DNA of 15,564 nt from Gorillibacterium sp. (GTDB lineage: Bacteria; Bacillota; Bacilli; Paenibacillales; NBRC-103111). Below, in pieces: positions 6,442-13,738 of this stretch (its first letter is position 1; each line of letters begins with the position of its first letter). The translations under genes were made by a program, and so were the position numbers. The notes below the pieces were generated by a model that saw nothing but the letters and a program-made list of their open reading frames with translations, was not told the origin of the DNA and searched no databases. The stretch covers positions 1-15,564 of the forward strand of contig JACMJI010000043.1 in the NCBI GenBank assembly GCA_014380705.1, given 5' to 3'.

Positions 6442-6484
6442 TGTGAAGTAATTCACTTAAGTGGAAGCTTTTTTGAAGTACAAT
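6442..6484 (+). promoter_or_regulatory. FNR/CRP-type (or Rex-type) operator and promoter of hydE
   Basis: The palindrome GTGAA-N4-TTCAC (6443-6456), read as TGTGA-N6-TCACT (6442-6457), matches the Gram-positive FNR consensus TGTGA-N6-TCACA at nine of ten positions. It also fits the Rex-type TTGTGAA-N4-TTCACAA pattern. A good -10, TACAAT, lies at 6479-6484, predicting a start near 6491. The palindrome centre (6449.5) is then exactly at -41.5, the class II activator position. The -35 hexamer at the right spacing (CTTAAG, 6456-6461) is very poor, as expected when an activator is needed. Anaerobic activation by FNR is therefore the favoured reading, with NADH-sensing by Rex the alternative. Confidence 0.7.
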
Positions 6485-6544
6485 GGGTTACGAAGGAAGT
6501 GGCTCACTGAATAATCCGCCGCTTAGGAAGGAGGAATACGTAAA

Positions 6545-7597
6545 ATGGAAGCATTGCTCACCAAACTTTATGAGCAGAATGAGCTGACTAAAGAAGAAAT
6601 CGTTTATTTCCTCCAGCATCTAACCCCTGAGCTCAAGAAGCGGTTGTTTCACTTGGCGGATGAAACCCGGAAGAGGCACTATAATAAAAGTGTTTTCATG
6701 CGTGGCTTAATTGAATTCTCTAACTTCTGTAAACAGGATTGCACGTACTGTGGTATTCGCAGATCCAACTCTGATGTGGACCGCTATCGACTGACTGAGG
6801 AAGAGATCATGGAATGCGCAGAAGAGGGATACGAGCTGGGCTACCGGTCGTTTGTCCTGCAGAGTGGAGAAGATTTTCGCTTCACAGAACAATTGATGAT
6901 CAGCATCGTCACGAGCTTGAAGAACCGTTTTCCAGATGTGGCGATTACTTTGTCCGTTGGAGAACGCAGCGAAGCGTTTTATCGCGCACTGTACAACGCT
7001 GGAACAGATCGGTACTTGCTGCGGCATGAAACCGCCTCACGTTCGCTCTATGAATCTTTGCATCCAGGCATGTCTTACGACAACCGAATGAACTGCTTGC
7101 GTACCCTGAAGGATATTGGCTATCAGGTTGGTGCCGGTTTTATGGTTGGATTACCGGGTCAAACCCCGCTGCATCTTGCAGAGGATCTGCTTTTTCTGAA
7201 AGAGTTTCACCCCGAAATGATCGGGATTGGTCCATTCATCCCGCATAGTGCAACGCCCCTTAAGGGTGCTGTCGGTGGAAACGTGGAGGATACACTCGTA
7301 ATGGTTGCTATGGCGAGACTGTTCGTTCCGGACGCTCTTATGCCGGCTACAACCGCTATGGGAACGCTGGACCCCACAGGTAGAGAGAAGGCTTTAAAGG
7401 CAGGAGCTAATGTAGTCATGCCCATTCTGTCACCTCTGAAGGTTCGCGAGAAATATGCACTCTACGAGAACAAGATTTGCACGGGTGATGAAGCTTCACA
7501 TTGCAGAAATTGTATTGAGATGAGAATCGTAGCCGCAGGCTATGAGATTGAGCTCGGCCGTGGTGATAACTGCAACTTTGTTAACACACCAGAGTAG
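6545..7597 (+). CDS. hydE: [FeFe] hydrogenase H-cluster radical SAM maturase HydE
   Basis: Radical SAM enzyme needed to build the [2Fe] subcluster of the [FeFe] hydrogenase active site, working with HydG and HydF in the cytoplasm. It is 350 aa, the usual family length. After a helical N-terminus, FMRGLIEFSNFC begins the TIM-barrel. The SAM-binding cluster motif CxxxCxxC is Cys62, Cys66, Cys69 (CKQDCTYC). The typical HydE stretches VLQSGED, LRHETAS, VGAGFMVGLPGQT and IGIGPFIPHS follow. Cys312, Cys320 and Cys323 near the C-terminus match the second cluster site known at positions 311, 319 and 322 of Thermotoga HydE; this site is not conserved in all homologues. The start is ATG 6545 behind GGAAGGAGG. 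The gene has its own FNR-like controlled promoter and is followed by the oxidoreductase genes with no clear terminator between, so read-through is likely. Confidence 0.96.
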   Translation: MEALLTKLYEQNELTKEEIVYFLQHLTPELKKRLFHLADETRKRHYNKSVFMRGLIEFSNFCKQDCTYCGIRRSNSDVDRYRLTEEEIMECAEEGYELGYRSFVLQSGEDFRFTEQLMISIVTSLKNRFPDVAITLSVGERSEAFYRALYNAGTDRYLLRHETASRSLYESLHPGMSYDNRMNCLRTLKDIGYQVGAGFMVGLPGQTPLHLAEDLLFLKEFHPEMIGIGPFIPHSATPLKGAVGGNVEDTLVMVAMARLFVPDALMPATTAMGTLDPTGREKALKAGANVVMPILSPLKVREKYALYENKICTGDEASHCRNCIEMRIVAAGYEIELGRGDNCNFVNTPE

Positions 7598-7742
7598 GAA
7601 ATCACGCTCTGATCGGTCGTTCTAACAGCTTCGTGTATGATTTTACGTATGATTGCTTGAATCCATTATTCTTTTAGACAGATCGAAAGATTTGCAGGGA
7701 GAGAAGGATTTAAAGCTTCATTAATACAAAGGAGGAAACCAG

Positions 7743-8735
7743 ATGTCTACTTTACCGAAGAAGAATGCGCTCGGCTTTTTCGAAATCCGTCTTGAGTCAA
7801 TTGGCGGACTTGGTGCCAACCTCGCGGGTAAAATGCTTGCTGAGACAGGCGCTATCGAATTGGGCTTTAACGCGGCCAACTTCTCGTCTTACGGTTCCGA
7901 GAAAAAAGGGACACCAATTAAAACTTTTGTTCGCTTCTGCGATGCAGAGGTTGATATTCGTGACCATAGTCCGATCGAAGAGCCCCACCTCGTAGCGGTT
8001 TTCCACGAAGCTCTTTACAAGAATGTAAATGTTGTTAGTGGAATGCAACCAGACGGTGTTATCCTAGTTAACACAACGCGCGACTTCGATGCCGTTCGTA
8101 CAGACCTCAAACTTGAATACGGTACAATTGCTATTGTCGATGCTATGGGCATTGCCGTTGAAGAGAAAACCAAAGTAAACACCTCGATGCTAGGCGCAAT
8201 GTTCCGTATTTGTGACTTTCTTGATCCGGAAGCGATGCGTACAGTTATTCGTAGAACCTTTGAGAAAAAATATCCGCTGCTTGTTGAGCCTAACATCCGT
8301 ACCTTCGATCGTGGCTACAACGAAGTGAAATTTAAAACCTACGATGTACCCGTGGGAACCGAAGCGAAGCCCTTCAAACGCGCTCAGTCCCTGCTTGGCT
8401 ATAAAACTCAAGTGCCTGGTGGCATTATTATGGCCCAAGGTAACAGCATACTTAAAGACCTGAGTGGATCCCGTGCAGGCTTCCTGCCAGAATTCAATGC
8501 TGAGAAATGCATTAACTGTGCGGCTTGCGATAATGTTTGCCCCGACTATTGCTTTGTTTGGGAGTCCGGTGAAGACAAGCGTGGCAAGCAACAGCAGTTC
8601 CTTCGCGGTATCGATTATCAATACTGTAAAGGCTGTATGAAATGCATTGAAGTATGTCCAACTGATGCTCTGACCAGTCGTCGTGAAGAAGTTGGCTATG
8701 CTGAACAGAATCGCGTTGCCCAAGTGTTTAAGTAA
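7743..8735 (+). CDS. Pyruvate/2-oxoacid:ferredoxin oxidoreductase, fused gamma-delta subunit
   Basis: Part of the enzyme that oxidises a 2-oxoacid with CoA to acyl-CoA and CO2 and passes electrons to ferredoxin. It is 330 aa. Residues about 12-195 form the gamma domain, opening with ESIGGLGANLAGKMLAETG and NFSSYGSEKKGTPI typical of that family. The C-terminal ~80 residues are a delta-type ferredoxin domain with two [4Fe-4S] motifs: Cys256, 259, 262, 266 (CINCAACDNVC) and Cys295, 298, 301, 305 (CKGCMKCIEVC), both followed by CP or PD/PT. Start ATG 7743 has AGGAGG seven bases before it. The alpha-beta gene follows after 22 bases, so the pair is an operon and probably one complex. The 145-base gap after hydE holds no clear promoter or terminator. 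Gamma and delta are separate proteins in many archaea and are internal domains in single-chain PFOR; this fusion is less common. Confidence 0.92.
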   Translation: MSTLPKKNALGFFEIRLESIGGLGANLAGKMLAETGAIELGFNAANFSSYGSEKKGTPIKTFVRFCDAEVDIRDHSPIEEPHLVAVFHEALYKNVNVVSGMQPDGVILVNTTRDFDAVRTDLKLEYGTIAIVDAMGIAVEEKTKVNTSMLGAMFRICDFLDPEAMRTVIRRTFEKKYPLLVEPNIRTFDRGYNEVKFKTYDVPVGTEAKPFKRAQSLLGYKTQVPGGIIMAQGNSILKDLSGSRAGFLPEFNAEKCINCAACDNVCPDYCFVWESGEDKRGKQQQFLRGIDYQYCKGCMKCIEVCPTDALTSRREEVGYAEQNRVAQVFK

Positions 8736-8757
8736 ATCGAAAGGGAGGATACGAAAA

Positions 8758-11049
8758 ATGGCTGTTAGTGAAAATAAATTGACAGAAGTTGTACCTGCTG
8801 AGCAAGTCACCTACTTCGAATCCGGTAATGAAATGGCTGCGACAGCTGCTGCTCAAATCAATTACCACATCATGGGATACTTCCCAATTACGCCTTCCAC
8901 GGAAGTTGCTCAATATTTGGACCAAATGAAAGCTCGTGGACTGCATGACATTCAACTAATCGCGGCTGACGGTGAGCATGGCTCTGCCGGGATTTGCTAC
9001 GGCGCAGCAATGGCTGGCGCTCGTGTTGTCAACGCAACCAGCTCCCAAGGCTTCCTTTATATGTTGGAGCAACTGCCAACGCAATCCGGAACACGCTTCC
9101 CAATGGTGCTTAACCTCGTTACTCGTGCAGTTAGTGGACCGCTAGATATTCGTGGTGATCACTCTGACTTGTATTATGGTCTTAACACGGGTTGGGTTAT
9201 CCTGACGGCCAGCACACCACAGGCTGTGTATGATATGAACATCATGGCACTTAAAGTTGCTGAGCACTCTGAAGTTCGTCTACCTGTTATCGTAGCTTAT
9301 GATGGCTTCTTCACATCCCACCAGAAGCGCAAAGTACAATATTTCAAAGACAACAAGGTTGTCCAGGATTTCGTAGGTCCGAACCCGAACCACAACTATC
9401 CTAACACCTCTGACCCATCGCGTCCGGTAACCATCGGTGCACATATGGGTGGCGATGATCTAATGAACAACCATTACCAGATGACATTGGCTTTGGAAAA
9501 AGCTGGTGAAGTTTACGAGGAAGTTGCTCGTGAATATGCTCTACTGTCTGGTCGCGAATATCCTACGCTCGAATTGTACCGTATGGAAGATGCTGAAGTT
9601 GCTGTGTTCATGCTCAACTCCGCAGGTGAGTCAGCAAAGGATACCGTTGACGCTCTTCGCGCCAAAGGCATCAAAGCGGGCTTGGTTCGTCCAAACATCA
9701 TCCGTCCATTCCCAGCTGAACAAATCCGTAAAGCTATGAAGAATGTTAAGGCACTGCTTGTAGGCGAGCGCGCTGATTCCTATGGCGCTCAAGGCGGTAA
9801 CCTGACTCACGAAATTCGTTCTGCTCTACAGATCGATCCTGAGAACAAAACGATCGTCCTTTCCCGTATCTTTGGTTTAGGCGGCAAAGACTTCTATGCA
9901 GACGATGCGATGAACTTCTACCAACTGGCAATCGAAGCAGCTGATAAAGGCTATGCTGAGAAACCTTTTGACTATTATGGCTACTACCCTGGTGAAGAGA
10001 AAGATGCGATTGTTCCAGTTATCGAACCTTTACATGGCGACGCCTACAAGACTGGTCTAATCAATGTTACCCAGAACGAAGAAACCGGTCTGCTGAAAGT
10101 TAAGCTTCCACCACTTCGTCAATTGACTGTTAAGCCTCATCGTATGGCTCCCGGACATGGCGCATGCCCAGGTTGTGGCGCACTTTCAGCGCTAGAGCTG
10201 TTCTTTAAGGGTATCGAAGGCGACATCGTTGTCCTCTTCCAAACGGGTTGCGCTTATGTTGTAACAGCAAGCTATCCTTACTCTTCCCACAAACAAACCT
10301 TTGTACACAATCTATTCCAGAACGGTGCTGCTACGCTAGCCGGTATGGTTGACGCCTTCTATGAAATGAAGCGCCGCGGCGAAATCAACGTTGCTGATGA
10401 TGCTACCTTTATCATGGTATCTGGTGATGGCGGTATGGACATCGGTATGGGTGCAGTCATTGGTGCGGCTCTTCGTAACCATAAGTTGATTATCCTTGAG
10501 TACGATAACGAAGGGTATATGAATACCGGTTCGCAATTGTCCTACTCCACTCCAATGGGCCACATGACCAGCACCTCTGGTGTCGGCAAAGCCCAAAAGG
10601 GTAAAAAAGGCCACCACAAGGATACAGCACAAATTTTGGCGGCATGTAACATTCCTTATGTATTTACCGCTGCTGAATGTAATCCACAGGATTTGTTGCA
10701 AAAAGCAGCAAAAGCACAGTGGTACGCTAACAACGTGGGTACAGCATACGGTAAGATTCTCTGCGCATGCCCACTGAACTGGAAATCCGCAGATAACAAC
10801 GGTAATGATCTGGTGAAGCTAGCTGTTGATTCTTGCTTCTTCCCACTTTATGAAATCGAGCAAGGAATCACCAATATCACTTACAATCCTGAAGAAAAAG
10901 GCAAGCGCGTTGCTCCAGTTGAATGGTTGAAGGGAATGGGTAAATCCAAGCATCTTCTGAAGGATGAGGAACAGCTGCAAGCCTTCGAAACCGAAATCGA
11001 GCGTCGTTGGAACCGTCTGAAGCTTAGACACGAAAACTCAATGCTCTAA
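8758..11049 (+). CDS. Pyruvate/2-oxoacid:ferredoxin oxidoreductase, fused alpha-beta subunit
   Basis: Catalytic polypeptide carrying thiamine diphosphate. It is 763 aa. The alpha part (about 15-400) has the YFPITPST motif, AADGEHGSAGICYGAAMAGAR, ATSSQGFLYMLEQLP, then VTRAVSGPLDIRGDHSD and YDGFFTSHQ. The last two resemble PFOR stretches (R..H.L.IFGDHSD and DGFRTSHE), which favours pyruvate as substrate. The beta part (about 455-763) has CPGCG (Cys470, Cys473) for its cluster, the ThDP/Mg motif GDGG (556-559) and the metal-binding stretch ending DNEGYMNTG (583-591). Start ATG 8758 follows GGGAGG by nine bases; the frame extends to 8683, but that would overlap the previous gene without a ribosome site. 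Together with the gamma-delta protein all domains of PFOR are present. It supplies reduced ferredoxin for the hydrogenase encoded downstream. Substrate other than pyruvate cannot be excluded. Confidence 0.92.
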   Translation: MAVSENKLTEVVPAEQVTYFESGNEMAATAAAQINYHIMGYFPITPSTEVAQYLDQMKARGLHDIQLIAADGEHGSAGICYGAAMAGARVVNATSSQGFLYMLEQLPTQSGTRFPMVLNLVTRAVSGPLDIRGDHSDLYYGLNTGWVILTASTPQAVYDMNIMALKVAEHSEVRLPVIVAYDGFFTSHQKRKVQYFKDNKVVQDFVGPNPNHNYPNTSDPSRPVTIGAHMGGDDLMNNHYQMTLALEKAGEVYEEVAREYALLSGREYPTLELYRMEDAEVAVFMLNSAGESAKDTVDALRAKGIKAGLVRPNIIRPFPAEQIRKAMKNVKALLVGERADSYGAQGGNLTHEIRSALQIDPENKTIVLSRIFGLGGKDFYADDAMNFYQLAIEAADKGYAEKPFDYYGYYPGEEKDAIVPVIEPLHGDAYKTGLINVTQNEETGLLKVKLPPLRQLTVKPHRMAPGHGACPGCGALSALELFFKGIEGDIVVLFQTGCAYVVTASYPYSSHKQTFVHNLFQNGAATLAGMVDAFYEMKRRGEINVADDATFIMVSGDGGMDIGMGAVIGAALRNHKLIILEYDNEGYMNTGSQLSYSTPMGHMTSTSGVGKAQKGKKGHHKDTAQILAACNIPYVFTAAECNPQDLLQKAAKAQWYANNVGTAYGKILCACPLNWKSADNNGNDLVKLAVDSCFFPLYEIEQGITNITYNPEEKGKRVAPVEWLKGMGKSKHLLKDEEQLQAFETEIERRWNRLKLRHENSML

Positions 11050-11063
11050 GAAGAAACGGTTTA

Positions 11064-11088
11064 GGGCCCGTTCTTAACAGGACGGCCC
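11064..11088 (+). other. GC-rich hairpin just after the oxidoreductase operon
   Basis: GGGCC-C-GTTCT (11064-11074) pairs with AGGAC-GGCCC (11079-11088) with one bulge and one G-T pair around a 4-nt loop. It begins 14 bases past the stop. No T run follows (CCCCTTCTTCAAAAA), so it is not a classic terminator; it could be a weak terminator or an RNA-stabilising or processing hairpin. Confidence 0.4.
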
Positions 11089-11144
11089 CCCTTCTTCAAA
11101 AACGATTTCACCATGCTAAGGGTTGTATAAAAGATGGGTCTACT

Positions 11145-11176
11145 GAGGCCGGCAGTTAACGGCTGCTGGCCTCTTT
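11145..11176 (+). terminator. Terminator between the oxidoreductase and hydCBA operons
   Basis: GAGGCCGGCAG (11145-11155) pairs with CTGCTGGCCTC (11163-11173), 11 bp with one G-T pair and a 7-nt loop. TTTCATTCT follows, a modest T-rich tail. It probably separates transcription of the oxidoreductase from hydC, though partial read-through is likely. Confidence 0.65.
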
Positions 11177-11185
11177 CATTCTAAA

Positions 11186-11200
11186 TGAAAATCATTCTCA
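11186..11200 (+). promoter_or_regulatory. Fur-family box upstream of hydC
   Basis: TGAAAAT-C-ATTCTCA fits the Bacillus Fur/PerR/Zur 7-1-7 pattern (Fur: TGATAAT-N-ATTATCA) with one mismatch in each half. It lies directly upstream of the -35 at 11202-11207, about 45 bases before the predicted transcript start. Fur (iron) is the closest consensus; PerR or Zur are alternatives. Confidence 0.55.
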
Positions 11201-11201
11201 A

Positions 11202-11231
11202 TTGATTATTCTCGTTATATGATTCTACTAT
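11202..11231 (+). promoter_or_regulatory. Probable promoter of hydCBA
   Basis: -35 TTGATT (11202-11207) and -10 TACTAT (11226-11231) are separated by 18 bases, predicting a start near 11238. Each hexamer matches consensus at four of six positions. The Fur-like box abuts the -35, and the leader hairpin begins at the predicted start. Confidence 0.5.
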
Positions 11232-11237
11232 TTCTCC

Positions 11238-11277
11238 GATAAACGCACGGCATCATTGGATGCCGATGATGTTTATC
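11238..11277 (+). other. Nested hairpin in the hydC leader
   Basis: The outer arms GATAAAC (11238-11244) and GTTTATC (11271-11277) and the inner arms GGCATC (11249-11254) and GATGCC (11259-11264) are all perfect complements, separated by an internal loop (GCAC / GATGAT) and a 4-base ATTG cap. The element fills the predicted 5' end of the mRNA and stops 9 bases before the ribosome site. It is not a terminator. It could protect the 5' end, bind a protein, or act as DNA operator. Confidence 0.5.
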
Positions 11278-11297
11278 CTTAAGTGAAGGGAGCATTC

Positions 11298-11801
11298 ATG
11301 ATGGAACAGCAACAATCCTGCAACTGCGGGGGCGTAGCCGAAGCCGACGAGAAGTTGGAAAAGGTACAGTCCGCGATTGAGCAGTTCAAAATGATCAAAG
11401 GCGCTTTGATCCCTGTGCTACATGAAGTACAGGATATTTACGGCTATCTGCCTGAGCATGTATTGAAGGTCGTCTCTACAGAACTTAACCTACCTATGAG
11501 TGAAATTTATGGTGTAGCATCGTTTTATCATTTCTTTTCCCTTACACCTAAAGGTGAGAATGTTATCCGTGTTTGTATGGGTACCGCTTGCTACATTAAA
11601 GGCGCACAAGCTCTGCTTGATCGCTTAAGTATGGAACTCAAAGTTCCTGTTCAAGGAACAACAGAGGACAACAAGTTCACACTTGAAGCTACCCGCTGTT
11701 TGGGTGCTTGCGGTCTTGCACCGGTCTTGACGATTGGCGAGAAAGTATACGGACGCCTTGTTCCCAATGACGTACCGAAAATTCTTAACGAATACAAATG
11801 A
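11298..11801 (+). CDS. hydC: [FeFe] hydrogenase subunit HydC (NuoE-like, [2Fe-2S])
   Basis: Small electron-transfer subunit of the trimeric HydABC hydrogenase, related to NuoE of complex I. It is 167 aa. Helical N-terminal half (with LIPVLHEVQDIYGYLP, typical of the family), then a thioredoxin-like domain carrying four cluster ligands Cys93, Cys98 (CMGTAC) and Cys134, Cys138 (CLGAC). There is an extra N-terminal Cys pair (SCNCGG, Cys8 and Cys10) not needed for the usual cluster. The start is ATG 11298 (or 11301), with AAGGGAG upstream; a GTG at 11283 precedes the ribosome site and is rejected. It is first in hydCBA; the Fur-like box, promoter and leader hairpin lie in front. HydB follows after 42 bases. 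Confidence 0.94.
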   Translation: MMEQQQSCNCGGVAEADEKLEKVQSAIEQFKMIKGALIPVLHEVQDIYGYLPEHVLKVVSTELNLPMSEIYGVASFYHFFSLTPKGENVIRVCMGTACYIKGAQALLDRLSMELKVPVQGTTEDNKFTLEATRCLGACGLAPVLTIGEKVYGRLVPNDVPKILNEYK

Positions 11802-11843
11802 TTGTCTTGCGCTTTACGCGCATTTTAAACGGGAGGTATTGGC

Positions 11844-13721
11844 ATGAAGCTTTTAACAGATCTTGATGCAATCAGAACGCTTACACAGGGTCTTCTGGAA
11901 AACCGGAAAATCACCGGAGAATCTGCTGGTTCCATCCAGTTCAGGTCAGTGATGGTGTGTGGCGGTACAGGATGCACATCTTCGGACTCCAATAAGATCA
12001 TTGCTGCTTTGGAACATGAAGTTTCCAACCACGGCATTCAAGACAAAGTGGAAGTCGTACGTACAGGCTGTTTCGGTCTTTGCGAGCTCGGCCCAGTTGT
12101 TATTGTTTATCCAGAAGGCGTTTTCTACAGCCGCGTTGAAATCAAGGATATTCCAGACCTGGTTGAACAACACTTGCTGAATGGCAAGCCATATGAAAAA
12201 ATTATTTACGATAAGACCAAAGTGAATGGTGAAATCCTGAACTTTGAAGAAACTGATTTCTACAAGAAACAAGTTCGGATCTCCCTACGTAACTGTGGAA
12301 TCATCGACCCGGAAGTCATTAACGAGTACATCGGTCGTGATGGCTACAAAGCGTTAGGCAAAGTACTCATGACCATGAGTCGTCAACAAGTTATCGACAC
12401 GATGAAGCAATCCGGACTTCGTGGCCGTGGCGGCGGCGGATTCTCCACAGGACTAAAGTGGGAGTTTGCATCTAAACAAGATAAAGACCAGAAGTATGTT
12501 ATTTGTAACGCTGACGAAGGAGACCCAGGTGCGTTCATGGATCGCTCGATCCTAGAAGGCGACCCTCACTCTGTCATTGAAGCGATGGCAATTGCTGGTT
12601 ATGCTATTGGTTCGAACCAAGGCTTCGTCTACGTTCGTGCGGAGTACCCAATTGCCGTTCAACGTCTTGTGAAAGCGATCGACCAAGCTCGTGAATACGG
12701 ATTGCTTGGTGACAATGTACTTGGAACTGGTTTTAAATTTAATATCGACGTGCGTCTAGGCGCTGGAGCTTTTGTCTGCGGAGAAGAAACCGCATTGATG
12801 AACTCCATTGAAGGTCGCCGTGGCATGCCTAATCCAAAACCTCCTTTCCCGGCTGTTGAAGGACTTTGGGGTCAACCAACGATTATCAACAACGTGGAAA
12901 CACTATCTAACGTTGCCCAAATTATTCTTAAGGGCTCGGAATGGTATGCAAGTATCGGAACGGAGAAATCCAAAGGTACGAAAGTTTTCGCACTTGGTGG
13001 TAAAGTTGTTAACACTGGACTTGTTGAAGTTCCAATGGGTATTACCCTACGCGAAGTTATTTATGAAATCGGCGGCGGGATTCCTAATGGGAAGAAATTC
13101 AAAGCTGTCCAAACGGGTGGACCTTCCGGTGGTTGTTTAACAGAAGAGCATCTGGATTGTACGATCGATTTTGATACACTGACCAGTCTTGGTTCAATGA
13201 TGGGCTCTGGCGGTATGATCATTATGGACGAAGATACTTGTATGGTTGACGTTGCCCGTTTCTACCTGGATTTCACGCGTGACGAGTCTTGTGGTAAATG
13301 TACACCATGCCGTATTGGAACCAAGCGTCTGTTGGAAATGCTTGATCTTATCACAGAAGGCAAAGGAACCATTGAACATCTTGACAAGCTTCAGAATCTC
13401 TCGGTTCAGATCAAGAATGCTTCCCTTTGTGCACTGGGTCAAACGGCTCCAAACCCGGTATTATCCACCGTTAAATTTTTCCGTGAGGAATATATGGCCC
13501 ATATTGCCGACAAAAAATGCCCGTCTGGCGTCTGTAAGTCCTTGATTTCTTATGAAATCAATGCTGAATTATGCCGTGGTTGCAGCCTTTGTGCACGGAA
13601 ATGCCCAAGTGACGCCATTACCGGTAAGGTTAAAGAGCCATATGTGATCGATTCAGTTGCATGTATCAAGTGTGGCGTCTGCTTCGATGTTTGTAAGTTC
13701 AAAGCTGTAGCGATAGTCTGA
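11844..13721 (+). CDS. hydB: [FeFe] hydrogenase subunit HydB (NuoF-like, NAD(H)- and FMN-binding)
   Basis: Flavin subunit where NAD(H) reacts; in characterised HydABC enzymes this is the proposed site of electron bifurcation or confurcation. It is 625 aa, domains in order: an N-terminal thioredoxin-like [2Fe-2S] domain (Cys39, 44, 76, 80); the NuoF core with FMN/NADH motifs GLRGRGGGGFSTGLKW (191-206), CNADEGDPGAFMDR (221-234) and GAGAFVCGEETALMNSIEG (306-324); a [4Fe-4S] site Cys483, 486, 489 (SCGKCTPCRIG) with Cys529; a HIADKKCPSGVC stretch (553-564), a His/Cys motif conserved in HydB; and a C-terminal ferredoxin domain with two [4Fe-4S] motifs (Cys577, 580, 583, 587 and 607, 610, 613, 617). 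Start ATG 11844 follows GGGAGG. HydA begins 17 bases downstream. All expected ligands are present, so it should be functional. Confidence 0.95.
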   Translation: MKLLTDLDAIRTLTQGLLENRKITGESAGSIQFRSVMVCGGTGCTSSDSNKIIAALEHEVSNHGIQDKVEVVRTGCFGLCELGPVVIVYPEGVFYSRVEIKDIPDLVEQHLLNGKPYEKIIYDKTKVNGEILNFEETDFYKKQVRISLRNCGIIDPEVINEYIGRDGYKALGKVLMTMSRQQVIDTMKQSGLRGRGGGGFSTGLKWEFASKQDKDQKYVICNADEGDPGAFMDRSILEGDPHSVIEAMAIAGYAIGSNQGFVYVRAEYPIAVQRLVKAIDQAREYGLLGDNVLGTGFKFNIDVRLGAGAFVCGEETALMNSIEGRRGMPNPKPPFPAVEGLWGQPTIINNVETLSNVAQIILKGSEWYASIGTEKSKGTKVFALGGKVVNTGLVEVPMGITLREVIYEIGGGIPNGKKFKAVQTGGPSGGCLTEEHLDCTIDFDTLTSLGSMMGSGGMIIMDEDTCMVDVARFYLDFTRDESCGKCTPCRIGTKRLLEMLDLITEGKGTIEHLDKLQNLSVQIKNASLCALGQTAPNPVLSTVKFFREEYMAHIADKKCPSGVCKSLISYEINAELCRGCSLCARKCPSDAITGKVKEPYVIDSVACIKCGVCFDVCKFKAVAIV

Positions 13722-13738
13722 CGATAGGAGTGATCAAG

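Noticed and set aside
7650..7742. Separate promoter for the oxidoreductase genes
   Set aside because: No -35/-10 pair with acceptable spacing was found; only a short TATGATT direct repeat is visible, so read-through from hydE is the simpler reading.
8683..8757. 25-residue extension of the alpha-beta oxidoreductase
   Set aside because: It overlaps the gamma-delta gene and lacks a ribosome site, whereas ATG 8758 has GGGAGG at good spacing.
8190..8810. 206-aa antisense frame over the oxidoreductase genes
   Set aside because: It lies opposite clear family members with intact motifs, has no ribosome site or recognisable domain, and arises from the codon bias of the sense genes. The same applies to antisense frames at 13550-14020, 14137-14565 and 14605-15129.
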